Shown here: piece by piece, positions 60,848 to 64,000 of the stretch
Numbering within the stretch: the first letter of the stretch is position 1
Layout: every line of letters begins with the position of its first letter
NCBI GenBank assembly: GCA_016712525.1
Contig: JADJQX010000007.1
Coordinates: 1,612,001-1,676,000, forward strand
Length of the DNA: 64,000 nt
From: Myxococcales bacterium
Lineage (GTDB): Bacteria > Myxococcota_A > Polyangia > Polyangiales > Polyangiaceae
Direction of reading: 5' to 3'
The notes under the pieces: model-generated
Database searches by the model: none
Told to the model about the DNA's origin: nothing
What the model saw: the letters and a program-made list of their open reading frames with translations, nothing else
Made by a program: the position numbers and the translations under genes

Positions 60848-61833
60848 AACGAGACCTCTTCGCGGCAGCGCGTGGGCGTGTCGCTCGGGGCGCGCACACG
60901 CGCCGAGAAGCCGTCGAACCCTGCCGCTCGCCACCCCGCGAGCACGCGCTCGCCTACCTCGGTCGAGTCGACGAGGGCCACGACGCTCCCTCCCCCTCCC
61001 GCTCCCGTGAGCTTCGCTCCGAGCGCGCCACGATCCGCCGCGATCCGGCAGAGGGCGTCGATCTCCGGGGTCGAGAGGGACAGCTCGGCGAGGCAGGCCT
61101 GGTTCTCGACGAGCAGCCGGCCCAAGGTCGCGACGTCGCCCGCCTCGATCGCGGTGCGTGCGTCGCGCACGAGCACGCGGATACGCTCGAAGATGCCCCG
61201 CGTCACGTCGGGTTGAGTGGAGAGCTTCTTCGCCACGAGGTCGACCATGGACTTGGTGCTCGACGCCATGCCCGAGCTCCCGATCACGAGCGTGAGCTCC
61301 GAGCGCACACGGAGCTGAACGATCGGCGCCCCCCGCTCGAAGAGCACGGAGCCCCCTCGAGCGGCCACCGCAGCGTCGATTCCCGAAGGATTTCCGTGAA
61401 ATACGCGCTCCCACTCCATGGCACGCGCGGCCACGACCGACGGGGCCGCGGAGGGATCGAGGGCGCGCGCGACGGCGACCCCCGTGGCGGCGGAGCACCC
61501 GAGACCTCCCCCGGGAGGGAGGTCGGCCGAGGCCTCGACGAGGCACGGCTCGAAGGGGATCCCCTCGCCCTCGAGGTGCGTCCGGGTCGCTTCGACGATC
61601 GCCGTGAACGCCCGCCCGAGCATCGAGGTCGTGTCTCCCTCACGCACGTCGACGTTCCAGCTCTGGACGTGGAGCTCCGAGGGCCCTTGCCCCTTCGCGA
61701 ACGCGCGCGCCTTCGCGCCGCGGTCGATGCCCACGGCGATGGCAGGGACGCCGTGCACGACGGCGTGCTCGCCGAGCAAGATGACCTTCCCGCACGCGGT
61801 GCCGGCGCTGCTTCGTGCTTCGGCCGACCTCAC
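60844..61833 (-). CDS. mvk: Mevalonate kinase
   Basis: 329 residues. GHMP motifs: GKVILLGEHAVVHGVPAIAV at the N-terminus, DLPPGGGLGCSAATGVAVA as ATP loop, HGNPSGIDAAVAARGG with the catalytic Asp, and LTGAGGGGSVVALV at the C-terminus. It phosphorylates mevalonate, the second step after HMG-CoA reductase. The GTG start overlaps the prenyl-synthase stop (GTGA). Confidence 0.94.
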   Translation of the reverse strand: MRSAEARSSAGTACGKVILLGEHAVVHGVPAIAVGIDRGAKARAFAKGQGPSELHVQSWNVDVREGDTTSMLGRAFTAIVEATRTHLEGEGIPFEPCLVEASADLPPGGGLGCSAATGVAVARALDPSAAPSVVAARAMEWERVFHGNPSGIDAAVAARGGSVLFERGAPIVQLRVRSELTLVIGSSGMASSTKSMVDLVAKKLSTQPDVTRGIFERIRVLVRDARTAIEAGDVATLGRLLVENQACLAELSLSTPEIDALCRIAADRGALGAKLTGAGGGGSVVALVDSTEVGERVLAGWRAAGFDGFSARVRAPSDTPTRCREEVSL

Positions 61834-62915
61834 GACGAACGCTCCCCGAGCGCGTCGATCGCTCCCTCGAGCACGAGCGCGGCAGAAGGCGTGAAGGAAA
61901 GGGCGTCGAGGCGCGCGCGGGCCTCCGAGAGCAGCTCCGAGACGCGCGCCTCGATCCGCGCCCGAGCGCCGCTCTCGTGCATCTCGCTCGCCAGGGCCTC
62001 GCAGGCCGCGTCGGACGCCGAGGCATTTCCGAGGACCGGGCGGAGCGCCTCGACGCCCTTCGCCCCGCGAGCCGAAACGAACGCGGCGACGAGCGAGGTC
62101 CGCTTGCCCTGACGGAGATCCCCGAAGCGGGGCTTGCCCGTGGTCGCCGTGTCTCCGAAGGTCCCGAGCACGTCGTCGCGGAGCTGAAAGGCCACCCCCA
62201 ACGGCGTGGCGAAGGCATCGATCGCGCGTTCTCGGGCGTCGTCGGCGCCCCCGAGCAGGGCCCCCACCGCGAGCGGCCCTCCGACCGTGTAGGCCCCGGT
62301 CTTTTTCGCGTGCATGGCCTCGACGTCCGCGAGCACGAGGGCCTCGAGCGGGCGGCGATCGGCACAAACGTCCATGATTTGGCCGAGCACGACCTCGTGC
62401 TGCATGTGCGCGAAGCGGCGAGCCGCGCGGAGCTTGTGCTCGGCCGGCACGTCGACCGTGAAGAACGCCTCTTGCGCGAGGGCGCTCGCGAAGTCCCCCG
62501 CGAGGATGCCGGTCACGTCCCCGAGGGTCGCGGAGCCGAAGGCGTCCTGGAGCATCTTGTGGACGCTCGGCCCGCCACGCCGAACGAGGTCGCCGTCCAT
62601 CCAGTCGTCGTGGGCGAGCAGGTAGACCTGCACGAGCTCCATCGCCAGCGCCGCGCCGAGGACGGCATCGAGGCCCCGCTCTCCTCCGACTCCGTCGTAC
62701 CCGAGGGCGACGAGCACGGCGCGCATCCGCTTTCCGCCGCGCGTCCCGAGGGAGTGGAGGGCGTCGGCCACGGCCGCCACGTCGGTGCCGAGGGACCGCT
62801 CGCGCGCAAGACCGGCTCCGAGGGATTCGGCGACCGCGCTCTCGACGCGTGGACGAACGGCAGAGGCATAAGCGGCGTAGGCGGAGCGGGGGTTCGTGCG
62901 GCTGTCAGGTCCCAT
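61830..62915 (-). CDS. Polyprenyl (farnesyl/geranylgeranyl) diphosphate synthase
   Basis: 361 residues from ATG at 62915. First Asp-rich motif DDWMD (residues 93-97) and second motif region QLRDDVLGTFGD (~234-245), with GGKRMRAVL and KKTGAYT, define a trans-prenyl transferase. Tyr five residues before the first Asp points to a short product (C15-C20), but chain length is not certain. First gene of the coupled operon with mvk, mvaD, the phosphomevalonate kinase gene and mvaA. AAAGGG upstream favours 62915; a start at 63020 is possible but would leave a leader of only a few bases from the predicted promoter. Confidence 0.9.
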   Translation of the reverse strand: MGPDSRTNPRSAYAAYASAVRPRVESAVAESLGAGLARERSLGTDVAAVADALHSLGTRGGKRMRAVLVALGYDGVGGERGLDAVLGAALAMELVQVYLLAHDDWMDGDLVRRGGPSVHKMLQDAFGSATLGDVTGILAGDFASALAQEAFFTVDVPAEHKLRAARRFAHMQHEVVLGQIMDVCADRRPLEALVLADVEAMHAKKTGAYTVGGPLAVGALLGGADDARERAIDAFATPLGVAFQLRDDVLGTFGDTATTGKPRFGDLRQGKRTSLVAAFVSARGAKGVEALRPVLGNASASDAACEALASEMHESGARARIEARVSELLSEARARLDALSFTPSAALVLEGAIDALGERSS

Positions 62916-63032
62916 CGGGCCCTTTCGATGTCCCAAAACGAGACGGGTCGTACCTTCGCATCCAGTCACGGTTCCCCCGTGTGAGCCACGCTGCTTTTCG
63001 TAGGCGGTCGATTGCCCCATGACCTCGGCCGG

Positions 63033-63061
63033 AAACTAGGGGCGAGCGGTCGGCGTGTCAA
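63033..63061 (-). promoter_or_regulatory. Promoter of the mevalonate/prenyl operon
   Basis: Minus strand: consensus TTGACA (63056-63061), exactly 17-bp spacer, TAGTTT (63033-63038). Predicted start near 63026, giving a ~110-base leader to the prenyl synthase ATG at 62915. Confidence 0.5.
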
Positions 63062-63101
63062 TCGCCATGGGGAAGACGTTTGTTCAACGATTTCGGGCAC
63101 C

Positions 63102-63117
63102 TTCAAAATATTTTGAA
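63102..63117. promoter_or_regulatory. 16-bp perfect A+T palindrome (candidate operator)
   Basis: TTCAAAATATTTTGAA lies between the divergent isoprenoid operon and the IPP isomerase gene, 41 bases upstream of the TTGACA of the former. The surrounding 30 bases are strikingly A/T-rich in a G+C-rich genome. It may be a regulator site or an UP-like element. Confidence 0.5.
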
Positions 63118-63287
63118 AATTTGAGAGGATACGAAGCGACCTTCGGGGCTGAACCCGAGACGCGGTGCGGCGAGACGGGCCCCGCGCCCGCGGCCCCCGG
63201 ACGGCATCGAACGGGACGCATCGAACCTCCCCACGCCGCGGACAGTGGGTGGGAGAACCCCCCCGCACACTGCTAAGGCACGACCTC

Positions 63288-64000
63288 ATGAGCGACATCG
63301 GACGGAGGAAACAGGACCACATCGAGCTCTGCGCGACCGAGGACGTCGGCTTTCGCGCGAAGACCACGCTGTTCGAGCAGGTCCGCCTCGTCCACGACGG
63401 CATGCCCGACCTCCACGTCGACGAGGTCGATCCGAGCCTCACGTTGTTCGGAAAGAGGCTCTCGGCGCCCATCGTGATCGCCGCCATGACCGGGGGGACC
63501 GACGAGGCCGGGCGCATCAACCGCGAGCTGTCCTCGATCGCCGAGGAGCGCGGCTACGGCTTCGGCCTCGGGAGCCAGCGCGCCATGATGAAGCGGCCCG
63601 AGACGCGCGGGTCGTTCGCCGTCCGGGACGTCGCCAAGAACGTGCTCCTCCTCGGGAACGTGGGCATCGTGCAGGCCCGCGAGGCGGGCCCCGAAGCGCT
63701 CGAAAAGCTCGTGGCCGACGTCGGCGCCGACGCGCTCTGCGTGCACATGAACCCTGCCATGGAGCTCGTGCAACCCGACGGCGACCGCGATTTCCGCGAC
63801 GGCGCCGCGACCCTCCGTGCGCTCGTGCAAGCGCTCCCCTTCCCCGTCATCGCCAAAGAGACGGGGTCGGGCATCTCACGCGGCCTCGGGCGTCGCCTCC
63901 GCGCGTCGGGGGTGAGGCATGTCGACGTGTCGGGCGCGGGGGGTACGTCGTGGGTGGCCGTCGAGACCAAACGCGCAGCCTCGGCCAACGACGAGCCGTC
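63288..64000 (+). CDS. fni: Type 2 isopentenyl-diphosphate delta-isomerase (5' part)
   Basis: 237 residues in the window; the gene continues past the end. N-terminal RRKQDHIELC (the RKxDH substrate motif), PIVIAAMTGGT for FMN/substrate binding, GFGLGSQRAMM, LLGNVGIVQA, CVHMNPAMELVQPDGD with the metal-binding Gln-Pro-Asp-Gly-Asp region, VIAKETGSGIS and VDVSGAGGTSW match the FMN- and NADPH-dependent type 2 enzyme that interconverts IPP and DMAPP. It diverges from the mevalonate operon and completes supply for the prenyl synthase. Confidence 0.93.
   Translation, partial: MSDIGRRKQDHIELCATEDVGFRAKTTLFEQVRLVHDGMPDLHVDEVDPSLTLFGKRLSAPIVIAAMTGGTDEAGRINRELSSIAEERGYGFGLGSQRAMMKRPETRGSFAVRDVAKNVLLLGNVGIVQAREAGPEALEKLVADVGADALCVHMNPAMELVQPDGDRDFRDGAATLRALVQALPFPVIAKETGSGISRGLGRRLRASGVRHVDVSGAGGTSWVAVETKRAASANDEP

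Larger units (their letters stand above)
62916..63287. other. Divergent control region of the isoprenoid genes
   Basis: No gene beyond a possible N-terminal extension of the prenyl synthase. Contains a -35/-10 pair for the minus-strand operon and an A+T-rich island with a 16-bp palindrome on the side of the IPP isomerase gene (both listed). The remaining ~120 bases before the isomerase show nothing clear; no strong ribosome site precedes it. Confidence 0.55.

Overview
The window is a high-G+C chromosomal segment with tightly packed genes, many GTG starts and frequent 4-base ATGA/GTGA overlaps. The gene content points to Myxococcota (a myxobacterium or close relative). It includes a MYXO-CTERM-type sorting tail on a secreted subtilase, an AgmX/PglI-type TonB-like protein, a Ser/Thr kinase, many small lipoproteins, a short OPX polysaccharide-export lipoprotein paired with a beta-barrel, and a mevalonate-pathway cluster. 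This assignment is inference from gene content; no rRNA lies in the window.

Layout. 1-5.6 kb: 3' end of bioA, a cupredoxin lipoprotein, tRNA-Pro(CGG), a REC-XRE fusion regulator, a 1238-residue secreted S8 peptidase with a MYXO-CTERM-like tail, and tRNA-Met(CAT). 5.6-13.5 kb: a TonB-like protein, TatD, an unknown protein, a MATE exporter, PrkA and two small exported proteins. 13.6-16.8 kb: two Dpp/Opp-type ABC ATPases followed by a membrane-anchored Ser/Thr kinase. 17.1-20.5 kb: pyruvate dehydrogenase E1alpha, E1beta and E2. 20.5-24.5 kb: an FGE-sulfatase-domain protein, a metallophosphoesterase, a cold-shock protein, a TPR lipoprotein and an unknown protein. 24.5-27.3 kb: SpoVR and the DUF444/YeaH protein, partners of the distant PrkA. 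27.4-35.4 kb: a second subtilase with a C-terminal membrane domain, lipA, lipoproteins, mtnA, 3-hydroxyacyl-CoA dehydrogenase and enoyl-CoA hydratase. 35.4-41.7 kb: holB, an overlapping operon Rsm22-like/thiE/membrane protein, a Nudix hydrolase, a LolB-like lipoprotein and an asparaginase. 41.7-46.4 kb: an envelope block (OPX lipoprotein, beta-barrel, exported coiled-coil protein, AgmX-like protein) with recognisable promoters and operators. 46.6-51.4 kb: an overlapping operon pfkB / DUF971 / murJ / engB / hydrolase lipoprotein. 51.6-57.6 kb: a membrane protein, the recO / RodZ-like / PilW-like operon, a Crp-family regulator, a methyltransferase, tRNA-Leu(GAG) and a hybrid histidine kinase. 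57.6-64 kb: HMG-CoA reductase, phosphomevalonate kinase, diphosphomevalonate decarboxylase, mevalonate kinase and a polyprenyl diphosphate synthase, all translationally coupled, with type 2 IPP isomerase diverging.

How the parts fit. The isoprenoid block covers HMG-CoA to IPP/DMAPP and on to a C15-C20 prenyl diphosphate; HMG-CoA synthase is not in the window. PDH E1-E2 needs lipoylation, and lipA is about 9 kb away. PrkA, DUF444 and SpoVR are a known functional trio, here split across 12 kb. MurJ, RodZ-like, PilW-like, OPX/beta-barrel and AgmX-like genes give the region an envelope and surface-structure character.

Non-coding signals of note: three tRNA promoters with 17-bp spacing, several promoter-overlapping inverted repeats, good intrinsic terminators, and a dispersed roughly 60-bp hairpin-forming repeat in two intergenic regions. 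No CRISPR array, insertion sequence or prophage was seen.
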